A DNA stretch of 6,929 nucleotides from Desulfovibrio desulfuricans (GCA_003251995.1 QKDT01000201.1:1-6929); one strand, 5' to 3'. Shown: positions 1 to 6,166, counted from the stretch's first letter. The notes: generated by a model from the letters alone, not told the origin. Numbers and translations: made by a program.

Positions 1-342
1 GCTGCCATAGGTACTTGTAAATTAAATAGGATATGAGAGCTAAATATCTTGTATCAGAACATCAATAGCCATAATAAAAAATTGTATTCAACATAAGGGC
101 CGGAGCAGTTTATAACCGCTCCGGCCCTACATATTTTAAAATTACACCCCACGCAGCCACGCAAAAGCGATAAATGCGTTATTCTATTTTGCAACAAGAC
201 AACTAAACGTACACGCTAAGCCGGTGTTGGCTTTATGCCCGCAACGATTACAGCACGGACAAGGCAACAGCGCCTACCCCTCTGCCAGACGGCGAAAAGC
301 TGTCTCACGCAGCCTGGGGTAAAGAGTACTTAAAATATGCCG
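1..342. other. Non-coding left flank, AT-rich
   Basis: No reading frame here looks like a gene: all frames are broken by frequent stops, and the first 200 bases are visibly richer in A and T than the rest of the window. The only strong structure is the hairpin at 97-127. A weaker imperfect hairpin (287-305, AGAC/GTCT ends with one mismatch) lies just downstream of mltA. This stretch is probably the 3' flank of mltA plus intergenic space up to a gene outside the window. Confidence 0.6.
97..127. terminator. GC-rich hairpin, possible bidirectional terminator
   Basis: GGGCCGGAGC (97-106) pairs perfectly with GCTCCGGCCC (118-127). After one A/C mismatch the stem continues with GTT/AAC and closes on a 3-nt TAT loop. 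Neither flank has a T-run directly against the stem. On the plus strand TACATATTTT follows. On the minus strand a run of T's follows about 13 nt later. It may end mltA transcription (about 215 bp past its stop) or that of a gene to the left, but it is not a textbook intrinsic terminator. Confidence 0.5.
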
Positions 343-1518
343 CTAGCGCAGCAGCAGCACCCAGGCCGGACCTTTGGCGTCAAGGTGGCTGGCTACGTAA
401 TTGGCGCGGTCGTCGCCGCCGCAAAAGATGTCTATGCGGTTGCGTTTGATAGCCCCGCCCACATCCTGGGCAAAGCCGATTCCACGCAGGGGCAGCCTGC
501 CCCTGGCTTCATCCGGCACATTGACGCCGTAGGCCACAATAGCCCCCAAGGGGATAAAGCTGCGGTCAGTAGCCAGGGACAGCCAGTCGTCAACCTGGTA
601 GCCCATGGCACCTGTGGGGCCGCGCATACCGTATTTGAAGAAAACATAACTGGGATTGTCGTTAAGAATCTCGCGCACACGGCTGGGGTTGTTTTTAAAC
701 CATTCGCGCTGTTCAAAAATATCGCCGCGCCTGAGCAGCCCCTTTTCGCGCATAATGCGGCCCGAGCTTTTATATTTGTGCCCATTCTGCCCGGCGTAGT
801 TCACATAGGCCTGGGTGCCGTCGTCAAAGATCAGCCTGCCAGAACCCTGAATTTCAAGAAAAAACACGTCCACAGGGTCTGCGGCCCAGGCAAGTTCCAG
901 CCCCTTGCCCGCCAGCACCTGTTTTTCTTCAATGGTGCGCCGGTCATAATATTTGCCGCGTTTGGCAACGACCCTTTTCAGGTCAGGTGGCAGACTGTAG
1001 ATCGCCTGCGTATATCCCGGTTTGCGGGTACGGCTGGCGCGCACGGCAGGTTCGTAATAGCCGGAATAATTGATGCCGCCCGTCACTTCCGCCCAGCGAA
1101 AGTTTGCCAGCAGCAGTTCCGGTTCTTTGTCCAGACGGGGCAAAAGTTCCTGAAGCCGCTCGAGCGAGCGGGCCATATCGCCCCATGTGACCGTAAGGCC
1201 AGGGCGTTGCACGGCAATGGCGCTTTTGGGCTTGCTGTTGACGTAACGCAACGACTTACGCACACTGGGGCCCATATCCTTCCAACTTGTCAGATCCTGA
1301 CTGGAAGGAAAAAGGTTGCTCACAAAAAATTCCGGGGTTTCAAAGCCCACGGGCGGCAGATTTCTTTCCACCACTGGCGGCGAGGCCTGCTTGGCGCAGG
1401 CAAACAAGGTCATACTGAGCGCCAGTAAGAGCAGCAGACGCACCAAGCCGCCTGCACGTACCGCAAATCTGCTGTGAAAATGCCCGGAAAACGCATAACA
1501 AGGAGCCGTTTCGTGCAT
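343..1518 (-). CDS. mltA: Membrane-bound lytic murein transglycosylase A (MltA)
   Basis: This is a peptidoglycan lytic transglycosylase. The family cleaves the MurNAc-GlcNAc bond with formation of 1,6-anhydroMurNAc, usually from the inner face of the outer membrane. From the ATG at 1518 the protein has 391 residues. A long N-region is followed by a hydrophobic stretch (about 25-40) ending in a lipobox, LFAC, with Cys41 as the predicted lipidated residue; Ala at +2 fits outer-membrane sorting. The MltA domain occupies roughly 100-300 (INYSGYYEP at 149-157, VFFLEIQGSGRL at 218-229). The C-terminal 3D domain carries FAQDVGGAIKRNRIDIF (349-365), whose Asp352 and Asp363 are the conserved family aspartates, one of them catalytic. 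Start choice: a GGGGTGGG stretch lies upstream of the 1518 ATG. An alternative GTG at 1443, preceded by AGGCGG, would give a shorter signal peptide beginning MRLLLLL. The open frame extends further upstream to 1614, but that part does not look like signal peptide. The gene is divergent from the thioesterase gene. Confidence 0.92.
   Translation of the reverse strand: MHETAPCYAFSGHFHSRFAVRAGGLVRLLLLLALSMTLFACAKQASPPVVERNLPPVGFETPEFFVSNLFPSSQDLTSWKDMGPSVRKSLRYVNSKPKSAIAVQRPGLTVTWGDMARSLERLQELLPRLDKEPELLLANFRWAEVTGGINYSGYYEPAVRASRTRKPGYTQAIYSLPPDLKRVVAKRGKYYDRRTIEEKQVLAGKGLELAWAADPVDVFFLEIQGSGRLIFDDGTQAYVNYAGQNGHKYKSSGRIMREKGLLRRGDIFEQREWFKNNPSRVREILNDNPSYVFFKYGMRGPTGAMGYQVDDWLSLATDRSFIPLGAIVAYGVNVPDEARGRLPLRGIGFAQDVGGAIKRNRIDIFCGGDDRANYVASHLDAKGPAWVLLLR
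1500..1505 (+). promoter_or_regulatory. Ribosome binding site deciding the thioesterase start
   Basis: AAGGAG sits 7 nt before the GTG at 1513. This near-perfect Shine-Dalgarno makes GTG 1513 the best start and argues against the upstream in-frame GTG at 1474 and ATG at 1480. The site lies inside the first codons of the oppositely oriented mltA frame. Confidence 0.8.
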
Positions 1519-1932
1519 GACCAATTTCCCACCCCTGATATTTGGATGCCGCACCGCGTGTCGTATGGTGAAACAGACACAATGGGCGTGCTTTATTATG
1601 CAGAATACTTGCATCTTTTCGAGCGGGTCCGCAGCGAATATATGCGCCGTTGCGGCATGAGCTATGCAGAAGTTGAAAAAAAAGGTCTTATTCTGCCTGT
1701 GCGTGAGGCCCAGTGCCGCTACCGCTCATCCGCCCGCTATGATGACCTTGTACTTGTGCGCGCTGGCATAAGTGAATGGGCGCGCGCATCCTTGCGCTTT
1801 GTATATGAGATATGGAGCGAGGACAAGACGAGACTTCTGGCTACGGGTATGACCCAGCACGCGCTGGTCAACCCTGAGGGACGCCCCATCCCCGTGCCGG
1901 ACTGGTTCCGCAATCTCACATTTACAGACTAG
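1513..1932 (+). CDS. YbgC/4HBT-family acyl-CoA thioesterase
   Basis: This 139-residue hotdog-fold protein is the usual size for YbgC/YbaW-type acyl-CoA thioester hydrolases, which hydrolyse acyl-CoA or acyl-ACP thioesters in the cytoplasm. The diagnostic 4HBT active-site stretch is clear near the N-terminus: YGETDTMGVLYYAEYLHLFE (18-37), with Asp22 at the position of the catalytic aspartate and Tyr28 in the usual aromatic position. The second half (GLILPVREAQCRYRSSARYD, then the basic-aromatic strand ASLRFVYEIW) follows the normal family pattern. GTG 1513 is chosen because of the ideal AAGGAG 7 nt upstream. The gene is monocistronic: mltA is divergent on its 5' side and a strong terminator follows 6 bp after the stop. 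The substrate cannot be read from the sequence. In enterobacteria ybgC lies with the tol-pal genes; here there is no tol gene, although a cell-envelope gene (mltA) is the neighbour. Confidence 0.88.
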   Translation: MHDQFPTPDIWMPHRVSYGETDTMGVLYYAEYLHLFERVRSEYMRRCGMSYAEVEKKGLILPVREAQCRYRSSARYDDLVLVRAGISEWARASLRFVYEIWSEDKTRLLATGMTQHALVNPEGRPIPVPDWFRNLTFTD

Positions 1933-1938
1933 CACCCC

Positions 1939-1970
1939 TGCCGCCGCAACATGTTGTGGCGGCATTTTTT
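1939..1970 (+). terminator. Rho-independent terminator of the thioesterase gene
   Basis: TGCCGCC (1939-1945) pairs with GGCGGCA (1958-1964). The stem continues inward through one G-T wobble and CAA/TTG to a CATG tetraloop (1950-1953), giving about 11 bp. Six T's follow immediately (1965-1970). It starts 6 bp after the thioesterase stop. The opposite strand has no T-run after the stem, so it should act on plus-strand transcripts only. The convergent gene ends 14 bp beyond it. Confidence 0.93.
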
Positions 1971-1984
1971 ACCAATCCCCAGTA

Positions 1985-2692
1985 TCAGCGATGCTTGCCC
2001 CCCGCAGGTGATGGTTTGGGCCGCAGGGTCCTGTGTGAAAAGCGCACATCGCCAGAACGCGGCTGTTCACTTTCTCTCACAACCGGGCGGCGGGGGCGTG
2101 CCGCCTTTGCAGTGGTAAAACGCCGCATCAGATGGGGCAATTCGGGCGGCACATCGGCTGCGGGATCCCCCAGGGGGCAAAATGGGGCATTGGAGCCCTC
2201 CGGCCCCTCAAGGCAGGCTGCAAGCTTGGCGCTGATGGCGCGCATAAGCGGCACAATATCCGTATATTCCTCGTGCAAGTCCACACTGCTCAAATGCCAG
2301 CGCCCGCGCCCGTGGGCCACCTTGCGCACCCCTTTGAGCTCCCGCTCGCGCATGCTCAGGCTGACGCGCAACTCCCCCTTGGGCAGATGCAATACAAGGG
2401 CCTCGCCCCGCGCCTCACCCTGCCCCTTTGCCACGGCCTCAAGCCACATCCCCGACGGGTTGCCCGCCAACCGCAACAGATCTTCCAGCCCGGCGCGTGC
2501 TATGCGCAGATGCTCGCTGGAAGCCATGTTTTTTTGATCTTCCTTAATTTTTTCTTCCATCTGGCGAATGTTTTCAAGGCATTGAGCGCGCTCGTCCTCA
2601 AGCGTGGTCAAACCACGCTTCATCAGCCGCACGCACAAAACCACAACCGCCACAAAAACCGCGCCAGCAGCGGCCCATTCCCATAGCGCCAT
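1985..2692 (-). CDS. Hypothetical one-pass membrane protein with coiled coil
   Basis: I do not recognise the family. From the ATG at 2692 the product has 235 residues. It has one N-terminal transmembrane segment (about 5-24, AAAGAVFVAVVVLCVRLM, followed by Lys-Arg). A charged helical region with coiled-coil character follows (about 28-60, LEDERAQCLENIRQMEEKIK). The middle section is mixed alpha/beta (about 65-160, including ALVLHLPKGELRVSLSMRER). The tail after about 185 is Pro/Arg-rich, basic and probably disordered. The segment lacks a lipobox or clear cleavage site, so it most likely acts as an anchor with the bulk of the protein in the cytoplasm. The start is set by GGAGGA 7 nt upstream; the in-frame GTG at 2707 lies at that site and is unlikely. 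It is a single gene on its strand, convergent with the thioesterase gene and divergent from the EF-G paralog. Function unknown. Confidence 0.75.
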   Translation of the reverse strand: MALWEWAAAGAVFVAVVVLCVRLMKRGLTTLEDERAQCLENIRQMEEKIKEDQKNMASSEHLRIARAGLEDLLRLAGNPSGMWLEAVAKGQGEARGEALVLHLPKGELRVSLSMRERELKGVRKVAHGRGRWHLSSVDLHEEYTDIVPLMRAISAKLAACLEGPEGSNAPFCPLGDPAADVPPELPHLMRRFTTAKAARPRRPVVRESEQPRSGDVRFSHRTLRPKPSPAGGKHR

Positions 2693-2700
2693 GGCCTTTT

Positions 2701-2706
2701 CCTCCA
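2701..2706 (-). promoter_or_regulatory. Ribosome binding site for the membrane coiled-coil gene
   Basis: On the minus strand, GGAGGA ends 8 bases before the ATG at 2692 (7-8 nt spacing depending on alignment). It fixes that ATG as the start rather than the GTG at 2707. Confidence 0.8.
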
Positions 2707-2738
2707 CCAGCTCCAGTGTATATCTAAATAACTGTCAC

Positions 2739-2751
2739 AGCGGCGGCCTCT
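2739..2751. repeat. 13-bp direct repeat, copy 1
   Basis: AGCGGCGGCCTCT is an exact copy of 2780-2792, spaced 41 bp start to start, in the divergent intergenic region between the membrane coiled-coil gene and the EF-G paralog. It lies just upstream of the minus-strand gene and next to a minus-strand TTGACA (2759-2754). It could be a regulator site or chance in GC-rich sequence. Confidence 0.5.
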
Positions 2752-2779
2752 GCTGTCAAGCGTTAAGCCTTACAATAAA

Positions 2780-2792
2780 AGCGGCGGCCTCT
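2780..2792. repeat. 13-bp direct repeat, copy 2
   Basis: This is the second exact AGCGGCGGCCTCT, in the same orientation as copy 1. After the repeat the two copies diverge at once (TTCCTTTTTT here, GCTGTCAA after copy 1), so the identity is confined to 13 bp. Confidence 0.5.
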
Positions 2793-2902
2793 TTCCTTTT
2801 TTGCCACAAGCCTGTAACGTGAGAGCCAATAGCAGATGGAAGACTTGTTCCTTTCCCTAGTTTCGTTCACCAGGCCGCCCAGGGCGCGCCATATCGCTTA
2901 CG

Positions 2903-2909
2903 AAGGGAG
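2903..2909 (+). promoter_or_regulatory. Ribosome binding site of the EF-G paralog
   Basis: AAGGGAG lies 6 nt before the ATG at 2916. It supports that start and argues against an overlapping out-of-frame ATG at 2836. Confidence 0.75.
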
Positions 2910-2915
2910 AAAACC

Positions 2916-4979
2916 ATGCCTACTCCACTGGAAATGCAACGCACGTTCGCCATCGTCGGAACCGGCGGTTGCGGCAAAACATCCCTGGCTGAGATGCTTC
3001 TCTACAAAGCCGGGGCGGTAAATCGCCTGGGGGCTGTAGAAGACGGCACCACATGCCTTGACTACGAACCCGAAGAAACCCGCCGACGCGGCTCCGTCCA
3101 ACCCTCCTGCGCCACATATCTCTGGAATAAAAATCGCCACTTTCTTCTGGATATCCCCGGTGACGGCAACTTTACCGGCGACATGGAGTGCCTCCTCAAA
3201 GGCGTGGACAGCGTGATTTTTGTGCTGGACGCGGTGGACGGCGTGCGCCCTCTTGCCAAAAAATTCTGGAACCTTGTACGCGGCGCTGGCTTGCCCGCCA
3301 TCATCGTGGTCAACAAGATCGACCGTGACCGCGCAGACTTCCAGATGGCCCTTGATGGGCTTTCTGGGCTGAACGTCAAGCCCGTTGTGCTGCAGCTCCC
3401 CATTCGCCAGGGCGAATCCTTTGTGGGGGTAGCCGATGTATTGACGGGCAAGGCCCGCATGTTTGTCGAAGACGGTACCACAGCAGAGGCTGAAATACCC
3501 TCGGCCCTAACCGACGATGTAAGCCTGTTGCGCGACGTGACCGTTGAAAACATCGCTGAAAGCGATGAAATTCTTATGGAAAAATATCTTGAAGAGGGCA
3601 GCCTGTCGCAAGAAGACCTCAAAACCGGCCTACGCTCGGGCGTGCTCAAGGGTGAGCTTACGCCGGTGCTGGCCTGCTCTGCCCTTGAAAACAAAGGCGG
3701 CGAGGCCGTACTTGCCGCAATCGAAGCCCTGCTGCCTTCGCCCCTTGATCGCCCGCCCTTTGCTGGCAGCGATGGCGCAGAACGCGCCGCCGACCCTGAA
3801 GGACCGGTGGCCTGCTTTGTTTTCAAAACCCTCGCCGACCCCTTTGCGGGGCAGCTTTCGCTTCTGCGGGTTCTTTCCGGCACCATCAACGGCGACGCCA
3901 CGCTGAAGAACTCCCGCACAGAAGAAAACGAACGTCTTGGCAACCTGCTGTACACCTTGGGCAAATCGCAAACTCCCTGCAAGGAGCCCATTGGCCCCGG
4001 AGCCATTGTAGCCGTTGCCAAGCTTAAGAATACCCGCACGGGCGACACGCTCTTTGACGAAAAATCTCCCTTTGCCCTGCCCATGCCAGCCCTGCCCCCG
4101 CAGCTCATCACCTACGCCCTCGCCCCCAAGGAAAAGGGGGAGGAAGACAAGGTCTACGCCGCCATGCAAAGGCTGCTGGATGAAGACATCACCCTGCGCC
4201 TGGGCCGCGATGAAGAGACCGGTGACATTCTTATCTCCGGCATGGGGCAACTGCATATCGAACTTTCTGTAGAAAAAGCCAAACGCCGCTTTAAGGTGGA
4301 TATCGTCCTTAAAACGCCCAAGGTTCCCTACCGCGAAACCGTGCGAGGCAAATGCCAGGTGCAGGGCCGCCACAAAAAGCAATCGGGCGGACGTGGTCAG
4401 TTTGGTGACTGCTGGATTGAAATGGAAGGCTTGCCCCGTGGCTCCGGCTACGTGTTTGAAGACGCCATTGTGGGTGGCGTTATCCCCCGGCAGTATGTTC
4501 CCGCCATTGATAAGGGCGTTCAGGAGGCCGCCGCGCGTGGTTTTCTGGCTGGGTGCCAGGTGGTAGACTTCCGCGTAAAGGTATACGATGGCAGCTATCA
4601 TACGGTGGACTCATCCGAAATGGCATTCAAGGTGGCTGGCTCCATTGCTTTCAAAAAAGCCATGGAAGGCCTCAAACCCGTATTGCTTGAACCCATCGTA
4701 CTGCTCACCGTCTCCGTGCCAGATGAAAGCATGGGCGATGTTATCGGTGATCTTTCTTCCCGCCGCGGCAAGGTGCTTGGCTCGGATTCGCAGGGCGGCA
4801 GCACCGAAATCAAGGCCCATGTACCCATGAGCGAAGTGCTGCGCTATGCGCCCGATCTGCGCTCCATGACTGGGGGGCAAGGGTTCTTCACCATGGAATT
4901 TGCCCATTATGAAGAAGCCCCGCAACCCGTGGCGGAAAAGGTCATAGCTGAACACCAAAAGCACAAGGCGGCGGAATAA
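2916..4979 (+). CDS. fusA: EF-G-like translational GTPase (EF-G paralog)
   Basis: The 687-residue protein has the full EF-G architecture, slightly shorter than canonical EF-G (about 700). G domain: P-loop GTGGCGKTS (15-23), switch I around RRRGSVQ (56-62), switch II DIPGD (79-83), NKID (133-136) and SAL (255-257). Domain II spans about 295-385 and domain III about 395-470 (ISGMGQLHIELSVEKAKRRF). Domain IV contains SGGRGQFGD (490-498) and the decoding-loop motif GSYHTVDSSEMAFK (559-572) with the tip His562. Domain V begins near LLEPIVLLTVSVP (590-602). Canonical EF-G has AHIDAGKTT in the P-loop, a switch I Thr (RGITI) and DTPGH. Here the Thr is replaced by Ser60 and the catalytic His by Asp83. 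It is therefore more likely a secondary EF-G (the EF-G-like/FusA2 group) than the housekeeping translocase, which would normally lie in the str operon with rpsL, rpsG and tuf. It appears to be a single gene; the following hairpins may end it. The symbol denotes the family only. Confidence 0.9.
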   Translation: MPTPLEMQRTFAIVGTGGCGKTSLAEMLLYKAGAVNRLGAVEDGTTCLDYEPEETRRRGSVQPSCATYLWNKNRHFLLDIPGDGNFTGDMECLLKGVDSVIFVLDAVDGVRPLAKKFWNLVRGAGLPAIIVVNKIDRDRADFQMALDGLSGLNVKPVVLQLPIRQGESFVGVADVLTGKARMFVEDGTTAEAEIPSALTDDVSLLRDVTVENIAESDEILMEKYLEEGSLSQEDLKTGLRSGVLKGELTPVLACSALENKGGEAVLAAIEALLPSPLDRPPFAGSDGAERAADPEGPVACFVFKTLADPFAGQLSLLRVLSGTINGDATLKNSRTEENERLGNLLYTLGKSQTPCKEPIGPGAIVAVAKLKNTRTGDTLFDEKSPFALPMPALPPQLITYALAPKEKGEEDKVYAAMQRLLDEDITLRLGRDEETGDILISGMGQLHIELSVEKAKRRFKVDIVLKTPKVPYRETVRGKCQVQGRHKKQSGGRGQFGDCWIEMEGLPRGSGYVFEDAIVGGVIPRQYVPAIDKGVQEAAARGFLAGCQVVDFRVKVYDGSYHTVDSSEMAFKVAGSIAFKKAMEGLKPVLLEPIVLLTVSVPDESMGDVIGDLSSRRGKVLGSDSQGGSTEIKAHVPMSEVLRYAPDLRSMTGGQGFFTMEFAHYEEAPQPVAEKVIAEHQKHKAAE

Positions 4980-5090
4980 TCTCCAGGGGCAAACCACGTC
5001 AGTAAGCAGAGAGTCTTGAAAGAGGCATCTCCCAACGCGGATCTTTGTAAGAAATATTTTTATAGCTATCTGCACAACAACATGTTTGTA

Positions 5091-5122
5091 AGGCGGTTGC
5101 CATCCGTAACCGACAACCGCTT
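5091..5122. other. Weak hairpin downstream of the EF-G paralog
   Basis: GCGGTTG (5093-5099) pairs with CAACCGC (5114-5120). A G-T wobble and an A-T pair extend it outward, around a 14-nt loop. No T-run follows. It lies in the 234-bp gap between the EF-G paralog and the phosphopantetheinyl transferase gene, which otherwise holds only AT-rich sequence (about 5044-5066) and no gene I can support. Confidence 0.35.
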
Positions 5123-5145
5123 CATAACAAAAATACGTTAGATGA

Positions 5146-5179
5146 CAAACCGGCTGTTTTCTGTAAAACAGCCGGTTTG
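5146..5179 (+). terminator. 15-bp perfect hairpin, probable terminator or attenuator
   Basis: CAAACCGGCTGTTTT (5146-5160) and AAAACAGCCGGTTTG (5165-5179) form an uninterrupted 15-bp stem closed by a CTGT tetraloop. The plus-strand sequence after it is CGCGTCTTTATAAAAA, so the T-tract is weak and displaced. It is 166 bp after the EF-G paralog stop and only 34 bp before the next start codon. It most likely ends EF-G-paralog transcription, but its position would also suit a leader structure of the following gene. A TATAAA (5188-5193) sits between the hairpin and that gene, without a convincing -35. Confidence 0.6.
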
Positions 5180-5213
5180 CGCGTCTTTATAAAAAGTCCA
5201 CTCTGGAAGCACC

Positions 5214-6092
5214 ATGGAACATCCGCTCACCATAGTATGCACACCCCTGCCTGTTGGCTCCTTTGCCGAGCTGCAATGCTGGCGGCATGCCTTTGAAGCG
5301 GCTCTTGAACCATGGCTTGACGCCCGGCAACTGGCCCATGTGCGCAGATTTGGTCGCCCACCCCTTGGGCAAAAGCCTGCGCACGATGCGCCGCCGCCAT
5401 CGGATGCGCAGCAAGGCGGAACGCAGGAAGTGCTGCACGCGGCTTTGTCGCGTCTGCTTGTGCGCGCCCAATTGCTGACATTTGCCGCACAGCAGGCGGC
5501 CCAAGATACAGCGCCCTTGCCGCAACTAAGCATGGATATTCAGGGCCGCCCCCTGCTTTCCGGTTGGCATGTGGCTTTCAGTCACAGCCATATGGCGGCA
5601 TTTTGCGCCTTTTGCCCTGCGCCGGCCCCAAATTCCGCTTATGTTCACGCGCTGGATGCGGAATCACTCTCCGCCAGCCCGCCCCATGCCAGCGCGTTTT
5701 CCAATACAGAACTGCATGCGCCCCACAGTTTGCCGCAAGCATTTTTTGCGCGCGAGGCCCTACGCCGCTGGACAATCAAGGAAGCACTGCTCAAGGCTTC
5801 CGGCATGGGTCTGGGTATAAATCCCGCCAGTGTGCCCACAGGCCGATTTGGACAGCGGGCCGGGGTTTGGCGTGGCCCCATGGGGGCATTCCTCTGGCGC
5901 AGCATCCCTTACCATGGGCACTGGCTGTGCCTTGCGCAGCGGCTTGAGGTAAAGCCAGATATTTTTTCGCCTGTAATCAGCGCCGATGAAAGCCTTATCA
6001 ATTTGCCTTGGCCCAAAATGCTTATAACGAACCCGCACACTCTACTGCACGGGCTGCTGCACGGGCTGGCAGCGTTGCGCCCGCGCGGTTAA
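5214..6092 (+). CDS. Sfp-type 4'-phosphopantetheinyl transferase
   Basis: This enzyme transfers the 4'-phosphopantetheine arm of CoA to a conserved Ser of acyl or peptidyl carrier proteins, turning apo into holo form in the cytoplasm. At 292 residues it is somewhat longer than Sfp (about 224). The superfamily motifs appear in order: GRPLL (111-115), WHVAFSHSH (118-126), the metal-binding ALDAE (146-150, Asp148 and Glu150), and FFAREALRRWTIKEALLKAS (177-196, with Trp186, Lys189, Glu190, Lys194). The usual G-(I/V)-D-I-E is changed to A-L-D-A-E, but the acidic pair is kept. Extra length comes from Pro/His/Ala-rich segments (about 49-75, 134-142, 152-173) and a C-terminal tail with LLHGLLHGL. The ATG at 5214 has only a modest GGAAG 4 nt upstream. 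No polyketide or peptide synthetase gene is nearby, so the carrier-protein target is unknown; the fatty-acid ACP is the simplest guess. trmD follows 67 bp later. Confidence 0.86.
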   Translation: MEHPLTIVCTPLPVGSFAELQCWRHAFEAALEPWLDARQLAHVRRFGRPPLGQKPAHDAPPPSDAQQGGTQEVLHAALSRLLVRAQLLTFAAQQAAQDTAPLPQLSMDIQGRPLLSGWHVAFSHSHMAAFCAFCPAPAPNSAYVHALDAESLSASPPHASAFSNTELHAPHSLPQAFFAREALRRWTIKEALLKASGMGLGINPASVPTGRFGQRAGVWRGPMGAFLWRSIPYHGHWLCLAQRLEVKPDIFSPVISADESLINLPWPKMLITNPHTLLHGLLHGLAALRPRG

Positions 6093-6143
6093 CAGTGCCA
6101 CCTACAACCCCGGCAGACATTTTCTTGCAAGCCGAGCGTTTTT

Positions 6144-6166
6144 GCGGCACTCTCCGCCCATGCCGC
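6144..6166 (+). promoter_or_regulatory. Hairpin enclosing the trmD start codon
   Basis: GCGGCA (6144-6149) is complementary to TGCCGC (6161-6166). The stem therefore includes the T and G of the trmD ATG (6160-6162), with an 11-nt loop. A competing GCGG/CCGC pairing (6144-6147 with 6154-6157) is possible. No Shine-Dalgarno-like purine run precedes the ATG. This may limit translation initiation, but the stem is short and its role is inferred. Confidence 0.4.

Noticed and set aside
337..1428. Long plus-strand open frame (363 codons) opposite mltA
   Set aside because: It is fully antisense to a gene with clear MltA and 3D-domain motifs. Its protein lacks recognisable motifs, and long antisense frames are expected in GC-rich genes.
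1474..1512. Upstream starts (GTG 1474, ATG 1480) for the thioesterase
   Set aside because: Neither has a ribosome site as good as the AAGGAG serving GTG 1513, and the extra residues (KRITRSRF) are not part of the hotdog family.
2132..2686. Plus-strand open frame of 184 codons opposite the membrane coiled-coil gene
   Set aside because: The minus strand frame has the ideal GGAGGA ribosome site, a transmembrane helix and a coiled coil. The plus-strand product is His/Pro/Ala-rich without domain character.
2721..2759. Minus-strand promoter with TTGACA at 2759-2754
   Set aside because: The -35 hexamer is perfect, but the nearest -10-like hexamers (TTATTT at 2731-2726, TAGATA at 2726-2721) are 22 and 27 bp away, outside normal sigma70 spacing.
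2836..3021. Small plus-strand frame overlapping the EF-G paralog start, possible leader peptide
   Set aside because: It runs out of frame deep into the EF-G coding region, has no good ribosome site, and its sequence gives no sign of selection.
3062..4601. Two long minus-strand open frames opposite the EF-G paralog
   Set aside because: The plus strand carries an uninterrupted, motif-complete EF-G protein. The antisense products show only shadow composition, and no ribosome site of note precedes them.
5044..5092. 8-bp repeat TTTGTAAG (5044-5051 and 5085-5092)
   Set aside because: It is too short to be meaningful in AT-rich sequence; the 41-bp spacing matching that of the other repeat looks coincidental.
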